A DNA stretch of 64,000 nt from an uncultured Muribaculaceae bacterium. Lineage in GTDB: Bacteria; Bacteroidota; Bacteroidia; Bacteroidales; Muribaculaceae. Location: the NCBI GenBank assembly GCA_910584055.1, contig CAJTZS010000002.1, positions 91,200-155,199 of the forward strand, given 5' to 3'. This document shows positions 1 through 7,904 of this stretch, in pieces. The notes under the pieces are model-generated. The model did not search any database, was not told the DNA's origin, and saw only the letters and a list, made by a program, of their open reading frames with translations. A program made the position numbers and the translations under genes. Each line of letters begins with the position of its first letter. The stretch's first letter is position 1.

Positions 1-1716
1 ACAGCTGCCGGGCAGAGACCGATCAACAATATCGTAGACATCACGAACTTTGTGCTTCTTGGTATTGGTCAGCCGTTACACTGCTTCGATCTTGATCATG
101 TTAAGGGTGAGGAGATTGTGGTCCGCACTTGTCCTGCCGGCACGAAATTCACCACTCTTGACGGTGTGGAGCGCGAGCTTAACGAAACAGACCTGATGAT
201 CTGTGACGCAGAGAAACCGATGTGTATCGCAGGTGTGTTCGGAGGTCTTGATTCCGGTGTGACTGAAAGCACAAAGAATGTATTTATAGAGAGTGCTTAT
301 TTCAATCCTACCCGTGTGCGTCGCACTGCACGCCGTCACGGACTCTCCACCGATGCGTCTTTCCGCTATGAACGCGGTGCAGACCCATCAATTACTGTTT
401 ACGCCGCTCGTCTTGCAGCCAGTCTGATCAAAGAGCTTGCAGGAGGCGAGATCTGCGGAGGAGTGGTTGATGTGCTCCCTGCGCCTGTTGAAAAGAAAGA
501 GCTTGATTTCTCACTTTCATACTGCAATAATCTCATAGGTAAAAAACTCCCCGCGGAGTTAGTTAAGTGCATCCTCAAGGCTCTTGAATTCGATGTGACC
601 GAAACAGAGGATGCTGATGTGCTCCATCTGAAAGTTCCGACATATCGAGTAGACGTATATCGTCCTTGCGATGTTGTGGAAGAGATCCTGCGCGTATATG
701 GCTATAACAATGTGGAGATCGGCGATGAAATGCACGTTTCGCTTTCGCAGCGTGGTGCTACCGATGAAAGCTACGACATGCAGCAGATCATCAGCGAGCA
801 ACTTACAGCCATCGGCTTCTCCGAAATCATGAACAACTCGCTCACTGCAGTAAGTTATTATGAAAATTCGGAGTTATTACCCTTGGCGAACTGCGTGAAA
901 CTGATGAATCCGCTCAGCAACGATCTTGGCGTTATGCGTCAGACACTGCTCTATGGCGGTCTGGAATCAATCGCGCACAATGTGAACCGCAAGATGCCGG
1001 ATCTTAAGTTCTATGAATTCGGCAATATCTATAGATTCTCGCCTGAAAAAGAATTCAACGCCGAGAAACCGTTAGCCCAATATTCTGAGCGCATGGAGCT
1101 TGGATTATGGATGACGGGACGCAAAGAACTCCCCTCATGGAATGTAAAAGCAGAAGAAGCTACTGTTTATGACCTCATGGGAATTGTAAACAATATCTTC
1201 GCCCGTCTGGGTCTCTCCTCTGCTGCTATTGCTTCGACACAGAGCTCTGACGAAATATTCTCCGCAAAGCTTGATGTTGCCAGCCGTTCAGGCAAAAGAA
1301 TAGCCGAAGTCGGACTCGTCCGCTCCACTATCCTTAAGAAATTCGGCATCGAGCAAAGCGTTGCGTATGCGGCAATCGACTGGGAGGCATTATTTAAGCT
1401 GACAGCCAAGAACCGCGTAACATATGCCGAGCTTCCAAAAACTCAGGCTGTGGAGCGCGACCTCGCCCTCCTCGTTGACAAGAGCGTTAAATTCGCAGAC
1501 ATAGAGGCTGCAATCCGCAAGGCTGAGCGCAAACTCCTCCGCGATGTGCGTCTCTTCGACGTGTATGAAGGCAAGAACCTCCCCGCAGGCAAGAAGTCTT
1601 ATGCTGTGTCGATGAAGCTTCAGGACAACGAGAAAACACTTAACGACAAACAGATCGACGCTTCCATGAGCCGCATCATTGATGCGCTGAAGGCACTCGG
1701 AGCAGAACTCAGATAA
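1..1716 (+). CDS. pheT: Phenylalanine--tRNA ligase beta subunit, 5'-truncated by the window edge
   Basis: Beta subunit of the cytoplasmic (alpha-beta)2 enzyme that charges tRNA-Phe. The reading frame is open from base 1, so the gene begins upstream; about 571 residues are visible of a family length near 800-820, and the missing part would hold the EMAP-type tRNA-binding domain. The visible start reads RPINNIVDITNFV, a hallmark of the B3/4 editing region, followed by FRYERGADP near visible residue 121. A B5-type domain lies around residues 165-265, and a C-terminal FDX-ACB anticodon-binding fold begins near residue 470 (QAVERDLALLVDK). The gene ends in TAA. Family assignment is firm. Confidence 0.96.
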   Translation, partial: TAAGQRPINNIVDITNFVLLGIGQPLHCFDLDHVKGEEIVVRTCPAGTKFTTLDGVERELNETDLMICDAEKPMCIAGVFGGLDSGVTESTKNVFIESAYFNPTRVRRTARRHGLSTDASFRYERGADPSITVYAARLAASLIKELAGGEICGGVVDVLPAPVEKKELDFSLSYCNNLIGKKLPAELVKCILKALEFDVTETEDADVLHLKVPTYRVDVYRPCDVVEEILRVYGYNNVEIGDEMHVSLSQRGATDESYDMQQIISEQLTAIGFSEIMNNSLTAVSYYENSELLPLANCVKLMNPLSNDLGVMRQTLLYGGLESIAHNVNRKMPDLKFYEFGNIYRFSPEKEFNAEKPLAQYSERMELGLWMTGRKELPSWNVKAEEATVYDLMGIVNNIFARLGLSSAAIASTQSSDEIFSAKLDVASRSGKRIAEVGLVRSTILKKFGIEQSVAYAAIDWEALFKLTAKNRVTYAELPKTQAVERDLALLVDKSVKFADIEAAIRKAERKLLRDVRLFDVYEGKNLPAGKKSYAVSMKLQDNEKTLNDKQIDASMSRIIDALKALGAELR

Positions 1717-1718
1717 TT

Positions 1719-1885
1719 CAACTTTCGCAAGCGGAAAGTTGAAGTTTAAAAGTTTAATTGCGCAGTGCGCAGTTTATGAGTTTATTTGATCGATACGAAT
1801 AAATAAGAAATCAGCCGTATCAGCATCTGATAAACTTTTAAACTCTTAAACTCTTAAACTTTAAGTTGAAGCTTGCGAAACTTAA
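1719..1885. repeat. Intergenic inverted repeat built from TTTAAACTT words
   Basis: Directly after pheT a hairpin CAACTTTC/GAAAGTTG (1719-1741) is followed by words such as AAGTTTAAAAGTTTAA. Near 1835-1885 the complementary words (TAAACTTTTAAACTCTTAAA) and a second copy of the AGTTGAAGCTTGCGAAA stretch appear. The two ends can pair into a long imperfect stem. The element may act as a pheT terminator or mRNA-stabilising structure. It belongs to the same style of word-repeat spacers seen at many gene junctions in this window. Confidence 0.6.
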
Positions 1886-1926
1886 ATTAGATAATAATAA
1901 ACTAAACAGAGACTACATATAACAAT

Positions 1927-2640
1927 ATGGGAAGAGCATTTGAATATCGTAAAGCCCGCAAACTGAAACGCTGGGGCAATATGAGCCGCACATTCACTCG
2001 TATCGGCAAAGAAATAACCATCGCAGCAAAAGCCGGCGGTCCTGATCCCGATATGAACCCGCGTCTGCGCGTATTGATGCAGAACGCCAAGGCAGCCAAT
2101 ATGCCTAAGGATACCGTAGAACGCGCCATCAAGAAAGCAACAGACAAGGATGCCGGCGACTACAAGGAGATCGTATATGAAGGATACGGACCCCACGGCA
2201 TAGCGATCGTGGTCGAGACAGCAACCGACAATAACCAGAGAACCGTGGCCAATGTGCGCAGCTATTTCAACAAATTCGGTGGCTCACTCGGCACTCAGGG
2301 TTCACTTTCATTCCTTTTCGACCACAAGAGCGTATTTCATCTGAAACCGAGCCAAGATATCGCGCTCGATGAATTCGAGCTTGACTTGATGGATTTTGAG
2401 GCTGAACTGGAAGCTGAAGAGGAAGAATGGCTCGTTTATGGAGCATTCGATCAGTTCTCGAACCTTCAGAAATTCCTTGAAGACAAGGGTGTAGAGATTG
2501 TCTCCGCGGAGTTCGAGAGAATCCCGACCGATTACAAGGAGGTTACCGCCGAACAACGCGAACAGCTCGAAAAGCTCCTCGACAAATTCGAAGAGGATGA
2601 AGACGTGCAGAATGTCTTCCACAACATGAAGGAGGATTAA
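1927..2640 (+). CDS. yebC: YebC/PmpR-family (TACO1-like) protein
   Basis: A 237-residue member of the YebC/TACO1 family, cytoplasmic proteins described as DNA-binding regulators and, for some members, as factors that help ribosomes through difficult sequences. The N-terminus carries the family signature: a basic helix with KARKLKRWGNMSR, then NPRLRVLMQNAKAANMPKDTVERAIKKA. The middle has YEGYGPHGIAIVVE and TDNNQRTVANVRSYFNKFGG. The C-terminus is strongly acidic, ending in a run of glutamate and aspartate. Length matches the family (about 240). A strong hairpin terminator follows at 2667. Which of the two roles applies cannot be read from the sequence. Confidence 0.93.
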   Translation: MGRAFEYRKARKLKRWGNMSRTFTRIGKEITIAAKAGGPDPDMNPRLRVLMQNAKAANMPKDTVERAIKKATDKDAGDYKEIVYEGYGPHGIAIVVETATDNNQRTVANVRSYFNKFGGSLGTQGSLSFLFDHKSVFHLKPSQDIALDEFELDLMDFEAELEAEEEEWLVYGAFDQFSNLQKFLEDKGVEIVSAEFERIPTDYKEVTAEQREQLEKLLDKFEEDEDVQNVFHNMKED

Positions 2641-2651
2641 AATCAGGAGAT

Positions 2652-3455
2652 TCAATCAATATTCGGGAAGAGCTTCCAGCCGGGAGCTCTTCTATATTTT
2701 TCTATAGATGAAGCGGGGACATGAAGCTCGCAGGCTTCATAAAGGGCAGTCTCGTCAGGCTCGAAGATAAAACTGTTGCAATCGAAAGGGGGTGGAGTCT
2801 GAGACATGACTGTGAGGCTCCTCAAATTTATGCATCCACTGAAGATTAATTCACCGAGGAGATTGGCATTGGAGGGCATTACGGCACTGCGTAGAGATTC
2901 GCAGCCTGAAAAAGCATATGATTCCAATTCTTTCATTCCGGCAGGCAATACAACCTCCTTAAGACTTGCGCACTGCGAAAATGCATTACTACCGATATGG
3001 GCAACAGCGGTCGGAATTGTAATCTCCTTCAGATTGCCGCAATAAGCGAAGGAATGAGAACCAATATCGGTGAGATTTTGCGGGAGCTTTACCAAGGCAA
3101 GATTCATATTCCACGCGCACATTGCTTTAGGAACCGCAGTGACATTAACGGGAAGCCTCAATTCCATGAGATTACATTCCCTGAAGCAACCCTCCCCCAA
3201 CGAGACAAGGCTTTCCGGTAACTGTATCGTCTTTAGGTTTACACATCCTAAGAAGGCGTATTCACCAATTGATTTCAATCGCGAACCAGATTCAAACCGC
3301 ACTTCGCGGATATCCGGGCGGTCCGCAAATTCATATGCCTTGATTTCCATGACAGAACGTTGCACCATCAAGACAGAGTCTCGCAAGACCCAGTTCTGCG
3401 CCTGAGCAATGATTGGAGCTATCAAGAAAAGAAATATAATTATATTTTTTTGCAT
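2652..3455 (-). CDS. BspA-type leucine-rich repeat (LRR_5) exported protein
   Basis: About 267 residues. I chose the ATG at 3455 because the protein then begins MQKNIIIFLFLIAPIIAQAQ, a clear signal peptide with a cleavage site after AQA. An upstream in-frame start would add 22 residues read from a palindromic repeat. The mature part consists of about seven BspA/LRR_5 repeats with the pattern 'L..I..P.sv..Ig..aF..C.sL' (for example IGEYAFLGCVNLKTIQLP, IGSNAFSQCASLKEVVLP). Such proteins are usually surface-exposed binding modules in Bacteroidales; the ligand is unknown. The end overlaps the yebC terminator on the opposite strand. Confidence 0.85.
   Translation of the reverse strand: MQKNIIIFLFLIAPIIAQAQNWVLRDSVLMVQRSVMEIKAYEFADRPDIREVRFESGSRLKSIGEYAFLGCVNLKTIQLPESLVSLGEGCFRECNLMELRLPVNVTAVPKAMCAWNMNLALVKLPQNLTDIGSHSFAYCGNLKEITIPTAVAHIGSNAFSQCASLKEVVLPAGMKELESYAFSGCESLRSAVMPSNANLLGELIFSGCINLRSLTVMSQTPPPFDCNSFIFEPDETALYEACELHVPASSIEKYRRAPGWKLFPNID
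2667..2710 (+). terminator. Rho-independent terminator after yebC
   Basis: An 11-bp stem (GAAGAGCTTCC with GGGAGCTCTTC, one G-T wobble) and AGCC loop at 2667-2692 are followed by a T-rich run. The stem lies inside the 3' end of the convergent LRR gene, so the same bases code for that protein's C-terminus. Confidence 0.8.
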
Positions 3456-3467
3456 TTTTAACAACGC

Positions 3468-3487
3468 GGATGCACCGGGGTGCATCC
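3468..3487. repeat. REP-like palindrome with GATGC core
   Basis: GGATGCACC-GG-GGTGCATCC, a perfect 9-bp stem around a two-base centre, followed at once by CTACATT. The same architecture (9-bp arms, 2-3 base centre, CCCTACATT flank) occurs at 27301-27320 and 27352-27372, and a related one at 18135-18154. It sits in the leader of the LRR gene. Confidence 0.7.
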
Positions 3488-3490
3488 CTA

Positions 3491-3565
3491 CATTTGCGGG
3501 TGGATAAATGCATTTACGCATGAATCAATGCATTTGCGGATGAGTCAATACATTAGCGGAAGAAC
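3491..3565. repeat. Tandem 20-bp repeat, about 3.7 copies
   Basis: Units start at 3491, 3511, 3531 and 3551, each beginning CATT(T/A)(G/A)CG(G/C) and ending near (A/T)AATG or CAATA. The array abuts the REP-like palindrome. There are no spacers between units, so it is not a CRISPR array. Confidence 0.7.
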
Positions 3566-3599
3566 GGGGTAAAACCATCCAAATAACAACGGAATAGAC

Positions 3600-4175
3600 T
3601 CAGAGGGAGGGGGCAAATTCCGGAGGAAGAATTTTTGCGGGATCGGCGGTATCAGCTGCAATCACAATAATCTTGCTCTCTCCCCGCCATGGAAGCGATG
3701 CATGATATCTCTTATATTCCACGCGGACAGGAAGATTTGCATACTGCATCCTGCGCAGCAATGTTGCGACTTTAGGATCTTTAACCGAGAACTTAAAATC
3801 TTCTCGATAAACACGTGTCGTATCCATCAGTTCCTTATATGGAAGAATCACACCCTCGTAGGTCTGAAACACGGCACCACGTTTCTGAATATCCTCAACA
3901 TAGCCATATTGAACGGCATCAGACACATAAGGCGAGAAATAATGCAGATAGACAGCGACAATGAAACCAACCGCAACCCCGGCGACCGCAACCCATAACC
4001 ATAAACGCCAGCTTGTATTGCGCTTTGGGATAAGATGCTCAAACTCTGATTCCTCCTGCTCCCAATAATCAGGATCTTCAGGTTTCAGCTCAGGCAGTTT
4101 CGGTGCTTTCGGCGTTTGCTGAATATCCGGCCCGTCAAAAAAATCATCTTTATCGTCGTTGAAATTCACCTTCAA
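3600..4175 (-). CDS. Membrane-anchored protein of unknown function
   Basis: A 191-residue protein with no recognised catalytic motif. Residues 1-52 are a charged, proline-rich cytoplasmic stretch (KAPKLPELKPEDPDYWEQEE). A single membrane segment spans about residues 56-80 (WLWVAVAGVAVGFIVAVYL). The remaining 110 residues should lie in the periplasm and contain tyrosine-rich strands. No ATG is available: upstream in the frame a stop is met within six codons, so translation must begin at TTG (4175) or GTG (4169). I think it belongs to a Bacteroidales-conserved uncharacterised family, but I cannot name it. Confidence 0.75.
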   Translation of the reverse strand: MKVNFNDDKDDFFDGPDIQQTPKAPKLPELKPEDPDYWEQEESEFEHLIPKRNTSWRLWLWVAVAGVAVGFIVAVYLHYFSPYVSDAVQYGYVEDIQKRGAVFQTYEGVILPYKELMDTTRVYREDFKFSVKDPKVATLLRRMQYANLPVRVEYKRYHASLPWRGESKIIVIAADTADPAKILPPEFAPSL

Positions 4176-4206
4176 GAAATGTTTAAATTTTTAATTTTCA
4201 ATATTT

Positions 4207-4305
4207 AATGCCTAAAGGCATTACGCGCAACACCCGATTCCCCAATGCCTAACACCTAATGCCTAAAGCCTAAGACCTAACGCCTAAAGCCTAAGGCTTA
4301 ACGCC
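4207..4305. repeat. CCTAAAGC word-repeat spacer
   Basis: The spacer is filled with degenerate copies of GCCTAAAGC / GCCTAAGACCTAACGCC, with an inverted copy (GCCTAAAGGC) at its left end. The same words form the spacers at 12963-13040, 34037-34080 and 39946-39991. The right edge runs into the 3' end of the next gene. Confidence 0.7.
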
Positions 4306-5352
4306 TCCCTTCGGGCGCGTCATTGATATGTAAGCCATCGTGAAGATGCCGAGGATTATAAGCATCACTGTCTGCCCTGACCATTGCAACATCGAGAATG
4401 CAGTGCCGTCGGGAGTGCTGACACCATAAATCGCGAGACCAAACATCACTGCAATGTTCCATGGTCCGAGTCCACCGTTCGAGGGAACCGCCATACCGAT
4501 AGAGCTCAGCACAAATGCCACAAGACATGGAGTGAGTCCGAATGCGAGTCCGGGCTGAGAACACAATTCGCGCGTAAATGGGAAAGCAAAGAATGCGACA
4601 TACAGTTGAATATAATAACATCCCCAAATTGCAATCGAATATAACAGGAATGCCCATTTCCCCTTCATCTGGGTTACGACGGCAAAACCTTTCCAGGTCT
4701 CTTTTCCCCAATTCTCTATTTTCTTTACAGGACCGAAATTACTTCCCAGTCGAAAGATTGCCCATATAACAAGGCATCCTCCCACAACCGCAATCCAGAA
4801 GCGCGGAGATGATGCGGTTGCCAAAAGTCCCTGACCTACGGGATATTTTGTAAGGAAGGCGTTGATGGCAGGGGTTGCGACAATGAATGCCAATATAGTG
4901 AGCAAAAGGACACAGATTGTGTCTGACAGACGGTCAGCGACCATAGAACCGAGCACTGTTGTGAACGGAGCTTTCTCACGACCCGCAATATAAGTGCACC
5001 TCCACACCTCTCCCAAACGGGGGAAGACAAGATTGAGGGCATAACAGCCAAAAATAGAACAGCAGAGTGCCATCACAGGGGCTTTGATTCCGAGACTGCG
5101 AAGCTGGATTCGCCATCGAAGAGCACGGAACACATGAGAAAGCACACTGATGCCCATGGCACAAAGTATCCACCAATAGTCAACGCCATGACGGATAATA
5201 TCCATCATTTCTGAGAAATTGACTTTTCGGAACATATAGCTGACCAATATCACAGTCAACGCCAGGGGCAGAAGCCAGCGCACAAGATAACTCATTATCA
5301 TACGCACTTTACTCTTCTTCACCCCTTTGTCTTTTATTTCCTTTTCGCTCAT
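4291..5352 (-). CDS. Lysylphosphatidylglycerol synthase TM-region (UPF0104/YbhN-like) membrane protein
   Basis: About 353 residues from the ATG at 5352 (a TTG six codons upstream is possible). It resembles the flippase-like transmembrane half of MprF. Some eight hydrophobic segments are visible, with family motifs such as SHVFRALRWRIQLRSLG near the N-terminus, a mid-protein FPRLGEVWRCTYIAGREK (the G-E-x-x-R region), and a late PSNGGLGPWN. No lysyltransferase domain is present, so aminoacylation of lipid is not expected; a role in lipid or polyprenyl-linked substrate translocation is an inference. It follows birA on the same strand with about 20 bases between, so the two are probably cotranscribed. 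Confidence 0.85.
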   Translation of the reverse strand: MSEKEIKDKGVKKSKVRMIMSYLVRWLLPLALTVILVSYMFRKVNFSEMMDIIRHGVDYWWILCAMGISVLSHVFRALRWRIQLRSLGIKAPVMALCCSIFGCYALNLVFPRLGEVWRCTYIAGREKAPFTTVLGSMVADRLSDTICVLLLTILAFIVATPAINAFLTKYPVGQGLLATASSPRFWIAVVGGCLVIWAIFRLGSNFGPVKKIENWGKETWKGFAVVTQMKGKWAFLLYSIAIWGCYYIQLYVAFFAFPFTRELCSQPGLAFGLTPCLVAFVLSSIGMAVPSNGGLGPWNIAVMFGLAIYGVSTPDGTAFSMLQWSGQTVMLIILGIFTMAYISMTRPKGGVKP

Positions 5353-5375
5353 AAATGCAAATTTAATCAAAATCC

Positions 5376-6113
5376 TCAGGATAGCAAAAATTCAACCTCC
5401 TTGAAAGCATATTTCCTGACTTCGCCTGTCTCAGTGTTTTCAACTTCAAGAAATCCCAATGGCTCAACCCCCCGAATTATTCCCAGATAGGTTTGCCCTG
5501 AATCCCGATCGCGGAAGGGATAAGGCTTGCCATCAAAACGCCACATGCTTTTCTGAAATTCATCATGGATATCCCTCCTGCCTTCAGCAGTGGATATTGC
5601 ATCCAAGCGGCTTTCAAGTATCGAAACATATCTTTCCAGCAACGGTTCCAGAGAAAGCTCGGCACCTATCAGCTGAATCACAGACACCGGATTCGGAGCA
5701 TCGCTGACAAATTCCCGCTGATTGATGTTGATGCCAACGCCGGCAATAGTGCGGGAAAGATCGAACCCCATAACAGAATGCTCTATCAAGATCCCGCAGA
5801 TCTTTTTATCGCCGACATAAATATCGTTGGGCCATTTCACAGTTGCTTCCAATCCTAATTCCGACAGCAGATCAGTCACGGCAAGAGCCACTGCCTCGCT
5901 TATCGCAAACTGATCGCGAGCCGCAAATCCCTGAGGTTTCCACATCACGGAGAATGTAAGATTTTTATTGGGTTCCGATTCCCAAGAATTCCCTTTCTGC
6001 CCTCTCCCGGCTGTCTGCGCGCGAGTTGCCACAACAACCCCATTCGTATCAAGTGGGAGAGAACCAACATGGGTGTTGGTTGATTGGCATTCATCTATCC
6101 AGATTATATTCAT
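5376..6113 (-). CDS. birA: Biotin--[acetyl-CoA-carboxylase] ligase
   Basis: 245 residues, the single-domain (group I) form without an N-terminal repressor HTH, so it should only biotinylate carboxylase carrier proteins and not regulate transcription. Visible motifs are STNTHV near the start, the biotinyl-AMP loop region ATRAQTAGRGQKGNSWES, LKWPNDI-like VKWPNDIYVGDKKICGILIE, and GVGININ. The C-terminal part has a small SH3-like region (GIIRGVEPLGFLEVE). It lies five bases downstream of tsaE and just upstream of the membrane protein gene, in one operon. Confidence 0.93.
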   Translation of the reverse strand: MNIIWIDECQSTNTHVGSLPLDTNGVVVATRAQTAGRGQKGNSWESEPNKNLTFSVMWKPQGFAARDQFAISEAVALAVTDLLSELGLEATVKWPNDIYVGDKKICGILIEHSVMGFDLSRTIAGVGININQREFVSDAPNPVSVIQLIGAELSLEPLLERYVSILESRLDAISTAEGRRDIHDEFQKSMWRFDGKPYPFRDRDSGQTYLGIIRGVEPLGFLEVENTETGEVRKYAFKEVEFLLS

Positions 6114-6118
6114 AGCGG

Positions 6119-6553
6119 CTAAGAAAAAGTTAGCATTCGTGAATTATCGGGAAGAACCTCAATATTTACATCCACAATATCATCCGGAAGGAAATCCAGG
6201 GCGTTACCGGGCCATTCTATCAGGCACACCGCTCCTGAATCCCAATAATCATCGAGTCCCATATCCAGCAGTTCCTCCGCTGTTTCTACCCTGTAGAAAT
6301 CAAAGTGATAGATACGGTCAGAACCGGCAGATGCGACAGCATCCGGCGCAACGGCATACTCATTCACAATGCTGAAAGTAGGACTTGATGCCTCGTCAAC
6401 TGAGCCAAGCTCCTCACAAAGCGCAGAAATGAAAGTGGTTTTCCCTCCACCCATAGGAGCATGAAAAGCGAAGTGCCGCCGATCTCCCATTGTTTCCACA
6501 AATTCCTTCGCTGCGCGTGGAAGATCTTCAATATTTTGAATTTTAATATTCAT
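6119..6553 (-). CDS. tsaE: tRNA threonylcarbamoyladenosine biosynthesis ATPase TsaE
   Basis: 144 residues, typical for the family. With TsaB and TsaD it makes the t6A37 modification on ANN-decoding tRNAs in the cytoplasm. A Walker A loop (MGGGKTTF, residues 34-41), the SPTFSIVNEY strand and YHFDFYRVE with the D..R pair are all present, and the family motif CLIEWPGNA lies near the C-terminus. It is the first gene of a tsaE-birA-membrane protein operon running leftwards and diverges from the saccharopine-dehydrogenase-like gene. Confidence 0.95.
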   Translation of the reverse strand: MNIKIQNIEDLPRAAKEFVETMGDRRHFAFHAPMGGGKTTFISALCEELGSVDEASSPTFSIVNEYAVAPDAVASAGSDRIYHFDFYRVETAEELLDMGLDDYWDSGAVCLIEWPGNALDFLPDDIVDVNIEVLPDNSRMLTFS

Positions 6554-6590
6554 TATACCAAATTTTACGCGAAGTTAATCATTTATTTAT

Positions 6591-6598
6591 TATATTTG
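6591..6598 (+). promoter_or_regulatory. Bacteroidota -7 element before the saccharopine-dehydrogenase-like gene
   Basis: TATATTTG matches TAnnTTTG 30 bases before the ATG. No convincing -33 TTG is seen at the usual spacing, so confidence is moderate. Confidence 0.5.
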
Positions 6599-6627
6599 CA
6601 CCAAACATATCAAGTAAATTAGAAAAA

Positions 6628-7824
6628 ATGGGAAAAGTCCTTATAATCGGTGCAGGAGGTGTCGGCACAGTCGTTGCCCATAAATGCGCCCAGAATCCGG
6701 AAGTATTTAACGAAATCGTATTGGCTTCCCGCACAAAGTCGAAATGCGACAAGATCGCTGCCGAAATCGGAGCCAAGAACATTGTAACTGATCGCGTTGA
6801 CGCAGACTCTGTTGAAGAACTGGTAGAGCTTTTCAACCGTCATCATCCAGACATCTGTATCAATGTTGCCCTCCCCTATCAGGATCTTACCATCATGGAG
6901 GCTTGTCTGAAATGCGGAGTCAACTATCTTGACACCGCCAACTACGAGCCCAAGGATGAGGCTCATTTCGAATATTCATGGCAGTGGGCATATCGCAAAC
7001 GTTTTGAAGAGGCAGGTCTGACCGCCATTCTTGGTTGCGGTTTCGATCCCGGAGTGTCGGCAGTATTCGTGGCATACGCAGCCAAACATCATTTCTCAGA
7101 GATGCGTTATCTCGACATCGTAGACTGCAACGCCGGAAACCATGGCAAAGCTTTCGCCACCAACTTCAATCCGGAAATCAATATCCGCGAGATCACCCAG
7201 AAAGGGAAATACTGGGAAGATGGCAAATGGGTCGAGACCGAGAATCTCGAAATCCACAAGCCGCTCAACTATCCCAACATCGGTGAGCGCGAATCATATC
7301 TGCTTTATCACGAAGAGCTCGAAAGTCTCGTGCAGAATTTCCCGTCAATCCGCCGTGCACGTTTCTGGATGACATTCGGACAGGAATATCTCACACACCT
7401 CCGTGTGATTCAAGACATAGGCATGGCTCGCATCGATCCGGTGATGTACAACGGACAGGAGATCGTGCCCATTCAGTTCCTCAAAGCCGTGCTCCCCGAC
7501 CCCGGATCGCTTGGAGAGAACTATACCGGCGAGACATCAATCGGCTGCCGTATAAGCGGTCTTGACAAAGAAGGCAACGATTCCACATATTATATCTACA
7601 ACAACTGCTCACACCAGGATGCATACAAAGAAACAGGCGCACAGGCTGTAAGCTACACCACCGGAGTTCCCGCAATGGTAGGCGCGTATATGTTCCTCAC
7701 CGGGAAATGGGTGATGCCGGGTGTGCACAATGTAGAGGAATTCGATCCGGATCCATTCCTTGAGAAACTTGCCAAATCAGGACTTCCCTGGCACGTGATC
7801 ATCAACGAAGATCTTGAATTTTAA
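6628..7824 (+). CDS. Saccharopine dehydrogenase family protein, probable carboxy(nor)spermidine dehydrogenase
   Basis: 398 residues. The N-terminus has a Rossmann dinucleotide loop (IIGAGGVGTVVAHKC, residues 6-20). The middle holds TAILGCGFDPGVSAVF and DIVDCNAGNHG, and the end has the TTGVPAMVGAYMFLTGKW region. Length and motifs fit the carboxynorspermidine/carboxyspermidine dehydrogenase branch, which reduces the Schiff base of putrescine and aspartate semialdehyde in the polyamine pathway used by Bacteroidales. It does not look like fungal lysine-pathway enzymes. It stands alone, diverging from tsaE; the decarboxylase partner is not in the window. Confidence 0.85.
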   Translation: MGKVLIIGAGGVGTVVAHKCAQNPEVFNEIVLASRTKSKCDKIAAEIGAKNIVTDRVDADSVEELVELFNRHHPDICINVALPYQDLTIMEACLKCGVNYLDTANYEPKDEAHFEYSWQWAYRKRFEEAGLTAILGCGFDPGVSAVFVAYAAKHHFSEMRYLDIVDCNAGNHGKAFATNFNPEINIREITQKGKYWEDGKWVETENLEIHKPLNYPNIGERESYLLYHEELESLVQNFPSIRRARFWMTFGQEYLTHLRVIQDIGMARIDPVMYNGQEIVPIQFLKAVLPDPGSLGENYTGETSIGCRISGLDKEGNDSTYYIYNNCSHQDAYKETGAQAVSYTTGVPAMVGAYMFLTGKWVMPGVHNVEEFDPDPFLEKLAKSGLPWHVIINEDLEF

Positions 7825-7900
7825 TGTTTAATGTGTAATGTTTAATGTGTAATGCAGATGCGATTCATTAAACATTCAACATTCAACATTTAACATTATA
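7825..7900. repeat. TTAAACATT word-repeat spacer
   Basis: Three or four copies of TGTTTAATG/TGTGTAATG are followed by the inverted words CATTAAACATTCAACATT and so on, allowing a stem-loop. Similar spacers occur at 25836-25871, 29062-29168, 35199-35310 and 48607-48640. Confidence 0.7.
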
Positions 7901-7904
7901 AGAA

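Noticed and set aside
3491..3565. Possible CRISPR array
   Set aside because: Units are directly adjacent, 20 bp, without unique spacers, and no cas genes are present.
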